64,000 nt of DNA from Calliopum simillimum (lineage: Eukaryota; Arthropoda; Insecta; Diptera; Lauxaniidae): positions 123,952,897 to 124,016,896 of the forward strand of contig OX638370.1 in NCBI GenBank assembly GCA_951812925.1. Reading direction: 5' to 3'. The stretch's first letter is position 1. Every line of letters begins with the position of its first letter. The position numbers and the translations under genes were made by a program. Shown piece after piece: positions 1 to 10,183 of this stretch. The notes below the pieces were generated by a model that saw only the letters and a program-made list of their open reading frames with translations, did no database searches and was not told the DNA's origin.

Positions 1-494
1 TTTCTCTTTATTATTCAAAGCATTTTTTGCACATCTAATCATTTAATATTATTGTTGCTGCTGTTGTAGCGCAGCTATACATTATTTTTGGTATATTCGC
101 TATAAAATGTCCTTGAAGAGTAAGCAGGACTATACGTAAAACATGCTCATGATGTTTATTAGACTTCAAACCACAATTTTATGTTGATCATAACAAATTC
201 TGTTGCCGTTGTTTCGCGGAGTTTAATGTGGTCGGTCTCTTCTTCTTCTTGTCTAAATTATTTTAATATTTGTTGCTGTTGTTTTTGTTGCGCTGCATTG
301 AAATGAAATAAATAAAATTAAAAATGAATAATTTCACTTAACAGACAACATTGGCAAGAACGAACACAAAATATCATTAATAAGTTAAAGTTAAGTCAAA
401 ATTATCATAAATAATATTTAGCCACACGTACACCGGCTCAATTGCGCACACACACGAAGCTACCCAACGAAGCTAACCGCACTTTTCGTTGCCT
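1..494. other. AT-rich sequence, no gene seen
   Basis: A+T-rich sequence with short GTTGCTGTTGT-like runs. No coding frame, RNA gene or repeat boundary could be supported here. Confidence 0.5.
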
Positions 495-1163
495 CCCAAG
501 GGGAAAAGAAGTGCTTCTGAAGTGCATCCTTTTCACCAATAAGCGCTTCCGCTCCGTAAGAACAATACTTTCTTTTTAACATTGCATGTCATAGGATGTA
601 AGCGAGCAAAAGCTTACCGCAGCCTTACCAAAAAAGAGTTTTTAAAGCGCTTATTTGTAATGCTGCGGTAAGCGTTTTTTCAATAAAATTAAAAAAAAGA
701 AAAAAAAAAGAAAAAAAAAACTGCCAGCGGCAGGATTTGAATCCACGACCCTCCGCGTGCTAGATATTTTTTTCTTACATTTACCAACCCTTTAGACCGC
801 TCCACCAACGCCCGATGATATGAAGAGGTATTAAATTTATATATTAAGCAAATGTTGTCCTTCAGTATTACATAGAATCATTGTGCAATCAGTTTCAATT
901 CAAGTAAGCAAAAGTAAATAATAATGAGAAATTAAAATAGAAAAGTGAAATAAAAAAGGTTGAATAAAAAATATTTTAATAAAAAAAAAAATAAAGCAAA
1001 AACAAATAAAAAAACGGAAAAAAAAAATCACCCGGGTTCGAACTCACGTTGTTTTTACTGCAGCCTTATAAAAAAATCATTGTGATAGTGCTTCTAAATT
1101 TCTATGGGGACAAGCACTTTTGAAGTGCTTGGATCAGAAGCGCTAGAAATTTTTCCTCTTGGG
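495..1163. mobile_element. TIR-like element (CCCAAGRGGAAAA ends), copy 1
   Basis: The left end reads CCCAAGGGGAAAAG and the right end is its inverse, CTTTTTCC-like followed by TCTTGGG. Both ends carry inverted GAAGTGCTTCTGA/TCAGAAGCGCT motifs just inside. The interior has CTTACCGCAGCCTTA near 615, CTTACTGCAGCCTTA near 1060, poly-A runs and two tRNA-like segments on the minus strand. No target duplication was found, so the exact edges are uncertain. A second copy lies at about 39600-41322 and aligns through GCATGTCATAGGATGTAAGC, CTTACCGCAG and the right end. No protein is encoded; it looks non-autonomous. The superfamily is unknown. Confidence 0.55.
721..813 (-). pseudogene. tRNA-like sequence inside a TIR element
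   Basis: Read on the minus strand, the segment starts GGGCGTTGGTGGAGCGGTC and contains GGATTCAAATCC, which resembles a pol III B box. The region between is about 50 nt and could hold a long variable arm as in Leu or Ser tRNAs. The T stem closes poorly (A opposite C at 53:61) and there is no clean acceptor stem, so it is a tRNA-derived module rather than a functional tRNA gene. A second B-box-like word, GAGTTCGAACCCGGG, lies at about 1030-1046 on the same strand. Confidence 0.45.
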
Positions 1164-1214
1164 CTATTAGTTTGGACAATTAGTTACTTTTATCATTACA
1201 TTTCGCTTCCTTTA

Positions 1215-2552
1215 GAGGAACTGATGCTATTGTGGTATAGCTAATGTTTAGGTAGAATTTGAACCGTTACACACTGCGTTGGCCCATAGACAAAAATCAA
1301 AATTTTTTGTGACTCAAAACCTAACAATATTGATATCAATCGACAGGTAATTGTATCAATAAAATAAAACCAAAATATTTAGGGGAAAAACTTTGTTTTG
1401 GCTATACTGTGACACTTCAAAGTTGAGATATTTTTCAAAAAAAAATCATGTTTTCTTCAACTCGTTTTGGGTTCTCTTAAATAAATAATTATCAAAAATT
1501 TGTGTTTTGATAAAACTAAACGAAGTAAAGTTTTTTATTATAAATAATATTTAGGTAAATAAATAAAATTAAAAAATTTTTGAAAATACATAATTTAGTA
1601 TATATTGTAGTGGTTTTAATATATGATATTAACAAACGAAAAACTTCAGAAATTGACAAATTTCGATGAAAAAAAAAAAACCAATCTTATAAAAATAAGT
1701 GCCGTTTTTTTTTTAGTCTTCTAGCACGGATTCTATATAAACAGGAACTGCAAATAGCTTTTCCTACTTCGTCCTACAAATATATATATATATTTTTTTT
1801 TTTTTAAAATGCTTAAAATGAAAAATTTACATGACATATAAAATTTATGCTGAAAATTTTTTTTTGTTTTCATTAAAACAAATGGTTTCAAAAGTCCATA
1901 AAACATTATTTCCACTACGTATATTACAAAAACACATATTTTGAAGATAAAGAATCGTTGTACATGGGACTTAAGAAAATCGTCCTAAGCACCTAGTTTT
2001 TAGCAAAACTATAAAGTTTACAACAAATCTGAAATCATTTTTGAGCTCAGCAGCCCCAAATTATTTAAAGTACCAAATTTCATCGATATCCAACCACTCC
2101 TTCTATTTTTGACCATTTTTTGTATGGGCTCAACGCACTGTGCGTTAGATCAATTTCAGTTGGAGCCATTTTTTTTATTCTGACCATTGAGTATTGGCTG
2201 CAGAATATATTTCAATAAAATGTGTGCAATTTCATTAAAACAAGTTATTGAGCAAAATCTGAAAAAAGTCAAAAAAGCTGTTTTCAAAAAGTTGGCAGTT
2301 AATGTGGTATATATGGTGGCGCAATGTGATATATATACAATACTTGTCAGTACTTGTTAAGTGGGCTGGTAATGTGGTACATATAAATCGGGTAATATGG
2401 TATACTGAACCATACAACCAAATATAAAGTTTGAAAGGTATGAAATAAGTTCATAATAACATTTATATTAGTTCTCAAACTCATAGTTTTTATTAAAAAA
2501 TAAACAGCAATCAAATAATGTTAAGAATAACAAGAAATAGCATCAGTTCCCC
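1215..2552. mobile_element. TA-flanked TIR element, non-autonomous
   Basis: The termini are GAGGAACTGATGCTATT and, inverted, GGGGAACTGATGCTATT, each next to a TA dinucleotide (1213-1214 and 2553-2554). TA duplication is typical of the Tc1/mariner/IS630 superfamily. Variants of AATGTGGTATAT recur near 1230, 2300, 2320, 2370 and 2395. An inner inverted pair (CACTGCGTTGGCCCATA near 1272 and its inverse near 2125) suggests a second element nested inside. There is no transposase frame. Confidence 0.6.
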
Positions 2553-3188
2553 TAAGTATTAAAAAGTCTGACTATAACATATCAATTTTTCTCACTTTCT
2601 CTTCTTATTTGTTTTCGATTTCCTACAGGGTATATTGGTCGTATTTTGGGTTGAACAATTTTCGTTTGTTCTGTGTACTCTTAAATATACATGATGCATT
2701 TATGATTTTTGAATTAGAGCCATAGTTTTTTAATATTTTTATTTTTATAATTTGTCTGTCTTTTCACTTGCAGCTTACACCTTAGAAAGATATGTATGTA
2801 TTTGTTATTTTTATTTAGTCATTATTTGTTCAATTCTGGTTTTGTACTGTTTTAAATACTTTTTTTCTTATGTGATAAGATTTTGGTAAATAAATGAAAC
2901 TTTATCAAAGTTCGTTATCAGCACAGAATTTTTGAAATTTTCCTTGTTTTCTTGTCCTCGTTTTTTTCAATGTCTTACAACAGATGTGTTTTAGACGGCA
3001 GCGTGTTAACGCGAAGTTATCACTGTTCTTCTAAATCGAGTTTGTATACGTATGCTATCTCTTTTTCCTTATTATGTTTTAATTTATTTTGCTTTTGTTT
3101 CCGCACCACTTCCCTCCGATTGCCAAGACAATCGGTAAAAATGTGGTGCTACTATGTTAAAATCTGAATATTAGCTGTGTTTAATAAG
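2553..3188. other. Sequence flanking the Copia insertion
   Basis: A+T-rich DNA without a supported gene. Parts of 2987-3002 and 3165-3182 (GTGTTTTAGACGGCAG, GAATATTAGCTGTGTTT) recur inverted just beyond the right LTR near 6280-6325. The Copia element may therefore sit inside an older palindromic sequence. Position 3184-3188 (ATAAG) is the left target duplication of the Copia element. Confidence 0.45.
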
Positions 3189-3314
3189 TTTTGTAAGGAG
3201 AATTTATTTAGACTAAAGAAAATTATTTTTCACAATTCAAATATTGAAAACTAAAAACATAATTTACTAGATATAGAAACAATTAAAGTTTTACAGTACA
3301 TTTTCTTTTCAACG
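3189..3314 (-). repeat. Copia 3' LTR, truncated at its U3 side
   Basis: Matches 6006-6131 of the 5' LTR with one visible substitution. It lacks the terminal 27 bp that include the TG start. The deletion junction at 3314 joins it to the coding region after integrase. The outer edge abuts ATAAG at 3184-3188. Confidence 0.8.
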
Positions 3315-3641
3315 TGAATTTTCTATCACTTCCCCCACTGAATCGCATATGGGTTGGCAATTGTAAAAGGTTTCTATCTCTAAGTTTTGTTGGAAAAACT
3401 GTTTTTCAAAAAAGATGGCGTCTCTGCTTAGTACAATATTCTTCTTTTTGCGATCATAAAATCGGTATATTCGTGCATGAGTAGAATAACCCACAAAGAT
3501 CACTTCGTTTCCTTTTGCATCAAGCTTCTTGCGTTTTTCTTTTGGAATGTGGATTACTGCTTGACATCCAGATACCTTTAAATGACTAAGACTCTGTTTG
3601 TTTCCACATAGTAAAAAGTGATAGTTTACTTTCGATTCCAT
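3309..3641 (-). pseudogene. Copia post-integrase segment
   Basis: Contains the conserved copia block after the integrase core: SLSHLKVSGCQAVIHIPKEK near 3600-3540, KLDAKGNEVIFVGYS near 3530-3480, and YRFYDRKKKNIVLSRDAIFFE near 3465-3400. It is separated from the upstream integrase piece by the insertion at about 3641-4309 and ends in the LTR remnant. Reverse transcriptase should follow but is missing. Confidence 0.8.
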
Positions 3642-4309
3642 TCGGTATTGATTTTAAACTGCTTTGGTATTAAATTCAAAATTTATTCCAAAAAAGGTTG
3701 AAATTTATTCCGGTAGGTTTTAATTTTATCACAAAAAATATTTACCTTTAAACCGTTTAGTTTTTTCAATTTTTTAATACCAAAGTGGCTTAAAAACAAT
3801 CCTAAAATAACTTTAAATTCAAAAAACTAATCATTTTTAGTTTTAAAATAAGTCCAAGAAAAGTATTAAAATATTCTCTGCGCCAATTTTAATACTTTTG
3901 GTTTGCAACTAATGCCATCAAAGTTTTAATTTAGCTTGGAGAGACTTTTTAGTTTTAAAATTTGAAAAACTTTATTTCTCAAAAGAGCATAAAAAAAGAA
4001 CGAGAACAAAATAACAAAAAAAAATTTTCTTTTTCAATTGTTTAAATACAAATTTCACACAACTACGTTAATACATTTGATAGCCGAGTGAGCTAAAGAC
4101 TTCGTAATTTATGTACACAAGATGTTGTACCCTTGGTTCGAATCTCAGTATGGATGGCTTGTTTTTTTTTTCAATTAAATTTAAAATTTTTTTTTTTTTT
4201 TTTCATTTTTCTCCCTCTCTTTATTTATTCCAAAATAATTTAAAATTAAAACTTTTTTTGGCATTGTTCTTTTTTTGGTTTTAAAATTAAACTAAAATTT
4301 TTACTGTGC
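3641..4309. mobile_element. Insertion inside Copia carrying a tRNA-like module
   Basis: About 670 bp of non-Copia sequence splits the segment between the TPEEMFT-like word (near 4310-4330) and SLSHLKV (near 3600). It is very A+T-rich with poly-T tracts near 4160-4205. Repeated words (TTTTAATTTTA, TTTATTCCAAAA) occur near both ends in inverted order. The edges are approximate and I could not fix a target duplication. It may be a tRNA-derived SINE or a TIR element that captured one. Confidence 0.5.
4079..4160 (+). pseudogene. tRNA-like sequence with A and B boxes
   Basis: TAGCCGAGTGAG at 4081-4092 matches the pol III A-box pattern TRGYNNARNNG. GGTTCGAATCT at 4135-4145 matches the B box. Spacing is about 42 nt. 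A T-rich tract follows at 4161. No clean cloverleaf was found, so a SINE-type promoter head is more likely than a tRNA gene. Confidence 0.5.
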
Positions 4310-4690
4310 AGTAAACATTTCTTCAGGTGTTTTGTAATATGTACTGTTACCTGATGCTGAATACCCGCTTTTGCCAATATTTCTTTCATTTTCTTATTGC
4401 AATATTCGGTACCATTGTCGCTTCTCAATGCTTTTATTTGCATACCACTTTGTTTTTCCACAAAACTCTTAAATATCAACCACTTCGTTTTTATTTTTGA
4501 TAAACGAAGTAAACACTTTTCGTGAAAAATCATCAACAAATATGAGCATATACCGCGAACATCCAATTGATTTTTGCTCCATCGGTCCACAGACATCTGT
4601 GTGGATCAGCTGTAGTATATCCGTTGCTCGTATGCCATGTCTCTTTAAATGGTTTTCGCGCAATTTTACCTTTGGCGCAAGTGACACATT
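4310..4690 (-). pseudogene. Copia integrase core, frameshifted and cut
   Basis: Two overlapping minus-strand frames together give the start of an rve integrase core: LQLIHTDVCGPM (first catalytic Asp) near 4600, YMLIFVDDFSRK near 4545, and SDNGTEYCNKK (second Asp) near 4415. The change of frame is near 4500. After HQVTVH near 4345 the sequence jumps to a TPEEMFT-like word normally found much later. The region holding the catalytic Glu has therefore been deleted. Strand transfer by this copy would be impossible. Confidence 0.8.
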
Positions 4691-5354
4691 TCCCAGTTTC
4701 GACGTTACTATTGACTCCAGTCACTGATCCATTCACTATTTTCTGGAAAATGTCATTGCTAACATCTTCTTTTTGACGTGAGATGCAGGCAACTTTCGTA
4801 GGAACTGTATTCAGTCGAAACATATTATTAATGTGCTCACCTGTTGCTATTACTTCACCATCAGAATTTATTACTTGGCAACCATGGTTGCTAAAACTTA
4901 CTCGATGTCCCTTGCTGACAATCTTTGAAACTGACAATAAATTTGTGCACAATTCGGGAACATGAAGAACATCTTGAAATTCCACATCTTGAACGTTGTT
5001 CTTATCATCGCAGACAGCAATCTGAATATTTCCGTATCCTTTTACTGGAATACTGCAGTTATTCGCCACCATAACATCTGCATCTTTTGAATTGATGACT
5101 CCCTGAAATTTACTTTCTTCAGAACACATATGAGCGGATGCTCCAGAGTCAAAATACCATTCATTTCTTTTGATATCTTTAGCAGTAAATACGTTCAATA
5201 TGGCTTGATTCTTCTGTTTCTGGCTTTCTTTTTTCTTTGATGGGCAATTTGCAGCATAATGCCCGAAACCTTGACAGTTGTAGCATTTTGGACCTTTGAA
5301 ATTCTTCGGTTTTCTCTTCTGATACTGTTTTCCAGCTAGAGCAGTTTCTCCGGA
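4533..5354 (-). pseudogene. Copia zinc knuckle, protease and pre-integrase region
   Basis: Continues the Gag frame after the TAA. A CX2CX4HX4C zinc knuckle (CYNCQGFGHYAANC) lies near 5290-5245. The aspartic protease motif DSGASAHM follows near 5150-5125, then VLHVPELCTNLLSVSK near 4965-4925. The pre-integrase segment CVTCAKGK is present near 4690, but the usual HxxxH half of that zinc finger is missing because of a small deletion near 4790-4770. The frame breaks near 4660 and integrase continues in another frame. The residues near the 4533 end are therefore read out of frame and are not protein of the element. Confidence 0.8.
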
Positions 5355-5876
5355 TTAATGTTCGATCTTGACGTCTTGAATGGAATCACCAGATATTTTA
5401 ATGCCTGAGCTTTGTATACCTATTATCATTGGCTTGTATACATCTGGGAGGCCAGCCAGCATCATTGAACCAGTCCACTCTTCGTCCACGTTGAGTCCTA
5501 CACCACGTAATTGATGTGCAGTATTAAGTACATCATTAACATACTCCTCAACACTTGCAAAATCACTAAGCTTGGTTGAGCAGAACTTCTGGATCTGTCC
5601 GACTCTCCGTAGAAGTCCAGAATCTTGAAATATGGTTTCAAACGTTTTCCAAATATCTTGCGCTGTTGTACATTCTCGAATATGAGCATAGTTGCATTTG
5701 TCAACTAGCAAAATCAGCTCTGCTTTCGCTTCGAGTAACTTTTCTGCATTAGTCTCAGATCCCTGAACAGCTTTCCATAGCTTTTTCATTTGGAAATATG
5801 CTTCTACAGCAAATTTCCAATCAGGATAATTTTTACTGCCACGCAGTTTTTCAATTTGATGGTAGTTGCTCGCCAT
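5355..5876 (-). pseudogene. gag: Copia Gag (N-terminal part of the polyprotein)
   Basis: Begins with ATG at 5876, 130 bp inside the primer-binding site. The 173-residue frame has the copia Gag (UBN2/DUF4219) pattern: an opening LRGSKNYPDWKFAVEAYF-like segment, IWKTFETIF near residue 75, and LPDVYKPMI near residue 145. It forms the particle shell in intact elements. The frame stops at a TAA (5355-5357). The same frame then stays open through the zinc knuckle and protease, so this is a single nonsense mutation in a copia-type Gag-Pol polyprotein rather than a natural Gag end. Confidence 0.85.
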
Positions 5877-5993
5877 TTTTCTTTTTATTTTTCGTATAAC
5901 GCGACGAAATTTTTTATACCGCGGAAAAATTTCCTGTTAAATTGCGTCACACAATTTTTTTTTAAACGATAAATTGCTCCCTTATAGCACGAA

Positions 5994-6005
5994 GGGCCCA
6001 TAACC
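5994..6005 (-). other. Primer-binding site (initiator tRNA-Met half type)
   Basis: Reads GGTTATGGGCCC on the minus strand directly after the 5' LTR. Drosophila copia is known to prime from an internal cut of initiator tRNA-Met with this kind of sequence. The match supports assignment to the copia lineage. Confidence 0.75.
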
Positions 6006-6158
6006 TTTTGTAAGGAGAATTTATTTAGACTAAAGAAAATTATTTTTCACAATTCAAATATTGAAAACTAAAAACATAATTTACTAGATATAGAAACAAT
6101 TAAAGTTTTACAGAACATTTTCTTTTCAACGAGTAATGTTCAATCTCATCATTCAACA
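6006..6158 (-). repeat. Copia 5' LTR
   Basis: On the minus strand it begins TGTTGAATGATGAG and ends CTCCTTACA followed by AAA. The TG start and the ACA near the end fit LTR rules. Its outer edge abuts ATAAG, the target duplication. At about 150 bp it is short for a copia LTR. The inner edge is either 6006 or 6009; 6006 gives the exact target duplication match at the other LTR. Confidence 0.8.
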
Positions 6159-6163
6159 ATAAG

Positions 6164-7489
6164 ATCATATTCAGTGTAGTATGCCAACATCGACAGTCTA
6201 CTTTAATTTAACACTTCAAATTTATCTGTGTTAAACTAAGCACTTTAGTTGTTGCTTTCCCAAACTTTTCTCAGAAAGCGCTTAAATAAACACTGAAAAC
6301 TGTCGTCTAAAACACAGCTAATATTTTACAACACTTACCCCTTATTTTGTGTCTCAAAGGTTGAGTTGCTGACAATCATTCAAAAAATAACAGCCGATTG
6401 AGGCATTTAAACAAGAATTTGTCCATTTCAACTTAAATAGCAAAGTTTGTAAGCAAGACTTTGAATTCATATCGTAAGTTTTAAGGTATTAGCTGTTGAA
6501 AATCAGTCACTCACTTGTTTCGATATACAGAATAAGCGGGTTAGTGTCGTTTTCAATCTTAAAAATACAAAATTCACTGCCTTTAAATCTTATACTTTAA
6601 TCCTACCTTCAATCGATTTGACCACGTTTAAACACAAACGATGTATTTGCAAACTCTTCAGCATGAAATTTGAGTATTCAGACAGCAAATACTGAAATAC
6701 AAACACGAACACATTCCAACAAACTTACATAGCGCACATACTATAACCCGCATAGGAACATGCTTGCACTGGGTGCGCTCTGTGATCAATCATTTATGCA
6801 TACATATATATTTATTCGTTGTTTTTAGCAAACATATAAATTTCGAGAGATTTGATGTCTAGGTAGGAAATACTATCAAATGACGCGCTGATAGAAAAAG
6901 TGTGATAAAACAAAATGGGAGTGAAAACAGTTTAGAAACAACTTTTCGAAATATCTTCTTATATCGTTTTTACTCGCAAAAAAAATGTAAGTTTTACTCG
7001 TAGGTTTTTTCTAACCCAATTTTACTTCGATCAAATTTTTTTGGAAATTTTGCACCGTTTGCAACTACATATGTATGTATATCACGGCGATGGAATGGAT
7101 CGATTCACCTAAAAGTGCGTGCTCAGTTGAAATTCCTACAGAAAGTTTTTTTAAAGCTTTCACTGTGGAGAAAAAATTAAAAAAATCCATCGCGCTAACT
7201 TATCAGAATTTTAAGACATTCTAACCTTAAAGTACAAATAAAAAAACAGTTTTTGGCTAATTTTGAAGTTTTGTAACAAGTTATGATCTTGATATGGCTA
7301 TAAATCTTTATATGGTATTTGAAAGAACTAGTTTTGGCCTTCAACACCAAAATTGAATCATATCAATATCTTTTTGTTTTTCCAAAATATCGTAGCCTAA
7401 AGAGTTAAAAAATCGCAAAAAAAATGGTTTTTCTTTATTTCAGTTCAGAATATTTCAAAGCAAAATAAAGTTATTGATATAATTCAAAT
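6164..7489. other. Non-coding flank with an old inverted repeat
   Basis: No gene supported. GAACTAGTTTTGGCCTTCAA and about 45 bp around it (7322-7366) recur inverted at 7474-7489 plus 8123-8155, interrupted by the hAT element at 7490. The pair was therefore a short palindrome before that insertion. Confidence 0.45.
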
Positions 7490-8114
7490 TAGGGGTCTGC
7501 ACAAGACGTCTTGTTTGCGTTTTAAGACATTTCGTTTCAAGATACGTTATATTTTGTATCCGTTTTTTATTTATCAAATGCTCCAGTTCAGTGTCGTGTG
7601 TAAATGTCTTGACAGAACTAGAATTGGAAAGAAAATAAACAAATACTGAGCTAATTTGTCTTGTTGGATTTGTTTCAGTTATTTTAGTTGCATACTGTAG
7701 TAGTAGTGTATACTACTAAATGTTAGTGGTGTGATAAAAGTAGTTTATCGCTCTCTTCTTATGCCCCTTTTTTGTTTACGCTCTCTCTCTCTCTCTCGCG
7801 AAAATGCATGAAAGCTTCTACAATTCTGCAAGTGTTACCATATCATAAATTTTAGTGTGGTTTCTCTACTCGCACGTTTTACAGTGACCTGAAGTATTTG
7901 TTTTTATAAAATAGAGTTCACTGAAGTATTTTTTTAGAACCAAGTTTATTTTTCACACTGATAAAACAAGACAATGTAAATAGTGTCAAAATGAAATCAG
8001 TGTACATGATGATTTGAATCTTGAATTTTTTGTATCAAATGCATCAGTTCGGTGTAAAATGTGGGTGTAAAAAAAAAATACACTTTATTTCAAGATGTCT
8101 TGTGCAGACCCCTA
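7490..8114. mobile_element. hAT-type non-autonomous element (TAGGGGTCTGCAC)
   Basis: Termini TAGGGGTCTGCACAAGAC and its inverse are flanked by perfect 8-bp duplications, ATTCAAAT, at 7482-7489 and 8115-8122. An 8-bp duplication plus TAGGG ends resembles the Ac branch of hAT. Inside, CAAGACGTCTTG-like and TATCAAATGC words recur near both ends. There is no transposase frame. It also carries the CT microsatellite. Confidence 0.8.
7781..7797. repeat. (CT)n microsatellite
   Basis: About eight CT units followed by CGCG, within the hAT element. Confidence 0.8.
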
Positions 8115-8122
8115 ATTCAAAT

Positions 8123-10183
8123 TGGGTTTTGAAAGCCAAAACTAGTTCTTAATTCGATTAAGTAAAAAAATGTAAAAGTAAATAAATAAGAGAAAGGAAA
8201 ATAGAAAAGTGAAACAAAATAATGTTGAATAAAAAATATTTAAAAAAAGGATTTGCTCCTAGTACCATTTGTTGTTAAAATACAGGGTGTTGAAGTTGGC
8301 GTTTTTAGTCATTTTCTTGAATAGGGTGTTTTTTCAAAAACTTATAGCTCACACCAAAGTTTGTAAATTGATATATCTAGGTAACTGGTCCCATTTATTT
8401 TTAAGTGTTCTTTCTATAAAACATATTAATTTTTTTACCAAAATTTTTTAAACTTAAAAATACTTTTGATTTTTTTTTAAAAAACCCCATTAATTTTTTT
8501 TTAAAGTACTTTAAATAAAAGCATAATTTAAAATGATGCATGACTACGGATGGGATTCAGTCGCTAGATGAGAGTTTTTGGCTTTTGAACGCCCGCGGCA
8601 GGCAAAACTCTTTGTTTACTCAAGAGGAAGGCATCTTACGAAAAAAGTGTACAAGGCATAAAATGTTTAGAATCGATCAAGAAATACATCGATACGTCCA
8701 ACGTAAAAGATGGTAACTCGAAAATCGTAGTTTTTAGTTATGATCATTTTTGTATTGTTTTCGTTAAAACAAGAAAACCAAAAATAAAAATTGAATAAAT
8801 ACTCTTGAGATCAGTAAACAAAATGAAGGTTTTTCGACTATTAAATCGTTGATCTACTGAGATATTAACAATTTCAACTTATAGTTTGGATAAAAATTAA
8901 TACATATGAGTTGTAACTCTAGTTAACATCTAATGTTCTGTTTCAGCAACCAAATGTTCCATGAGAAAAGTTGGTAACTTAGCTACCATTAAAAAATATT
9001 TTACAGACATTAAGTTAGTATGTAAGACTTACAACCACTGATTTTTAAAGAAAAATTCCACACATGAAAATGCTAATCGTCTAGTGTCCCATCGATATTC
9101 TAATGGATACATTTTCATTCTTATTTCCTGTGGAATGTCGCTTCCAAGTTGTTAAAAACTCATTTTACATTTCCTACTGGGCTATATCCAATATGCTGTT
9201 CGATGATATTTATATGTTCGCTAAGAACTCAATAAAAATGTATTTTCTATGTAATTCGCATTTCCCTTCCATTCCGCATTCCCATGTCATTTATCGTCAT
9301 TGCATGGCGCTGTCAAAAAGAAACCCCAAGCTGTGCGAACTAATTTGTATGCTTCCTTTCTTCCTTTCTCACTCATTTGTTATCGAGTCGATTGTGATTG
9401 ATTTGTATCTTTTAGATATAAAGTGAAAGAAAACAGAAAAAAACTTGTTTTTGTTGCACTTGCTGTTGTTGTAAAATAAACCTACACACAATTACACCCA
9501 CAGGCAGACACACGCAGGCAGTTTGCCAGTGTGTTGGGGTTGATATACCCATTCGTATCTCTACTTGGTCGGATATTTTGCGAATTTCCCATATGAAAGC
9601 TTTTTGTGTTTTCTTGTTGTTGTTATAATTGTTATTGTTTTTGTTGTTTTTATTAAATTTTATTGTTGTTCTCATGCTTATTGTTGTTTCGAATGTTTGA
9701 GCTGGTGGGCGGTTATTTGTCACTGTTCGGATTTGATGGCAAGTATTGTATGTCTGACAGGAAAATAAAGCAGCGCATTATACGAAAATTCCTCAAAGTC
9801 AAGGCAAAACAAAGTTTCAGCATTTGCTATTAAGAGTTTTATTCCATTTGTTTCTTTTACAATAATCATAACAATATTCTTTGGTATACGAAATTATGCT
9901 AATTGTAGTAAGATCCTTTCAACGCAAATTATAAGAACTAAGAATAACACTTCAGAAAGAGTCCTTTCCAATTGATAGCCGTCCTTTACTGTTAGATGAA
10001 GCACAATAAAAAATATCGAACATCATGCATGAAAGCATATGCAAAAACTTATGAAAAATTTCAGAGATCTCATTCTCTCATATCGTTATATCTCTCAATA
10101 TCTTCTCTTCTTATACGAGCTAAAATTGTATGTTTATATATTCATATCTTCTCTTCTTATACGAGATAAAATTGTATGTTTGT
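8123..10183. other. Non-coding stretch, no supported gene
   Basis: Frames of up to about 107 codons exist (for example 9103-9426 on plus), but they have no recognisable domain or gene structure. The segment GGCATCTTACGAAAAAAGTG near 8628, followed by TTAGAATCGATCAAGAAATAC, resembles both arms of the inverted repeat inside the hAT element at 40180-40390. It is probably a fragment of that repeat. GTTGTTATTGTTTTTGTTG runs near 9615-9690 are low-complexity fly DNA. Confidence 0.45.

Larger units (their letters stand above)
3189..6158 (-). mobile_element. Copia-type LTR retrotransposon, internally deleted
   Basis: Minus-strand Ty1/copia element. Identical 5-bp duplications, ATAAG, flank it at 3184-3188 and 6159-6163. 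The right-hand 5' LTR is 6006-6158. The left 3' LTR survives only as 3189-3314. Between them lie Gag, zinc knuckle, protease and integrase in the Copia order. Reverse transcriptase and RNase H are absent: the post-integrase segment runs straight into the LTR remnant at 3314. The matching 126 bp of the two LTRs differ at one visible position (A versus T), so the insertion looks young. The coding region nevertheless has a stop, frameshifts, deletions and a nested insertion at 3641-4309. Confidence 0.85.

Noticed and set aside
9103..9426. 107-codon plus frame as a possible host gene
   Set aside because: No domain, signal, intron structure or codon pattern that separates it from chance in A+T-rich DNA.
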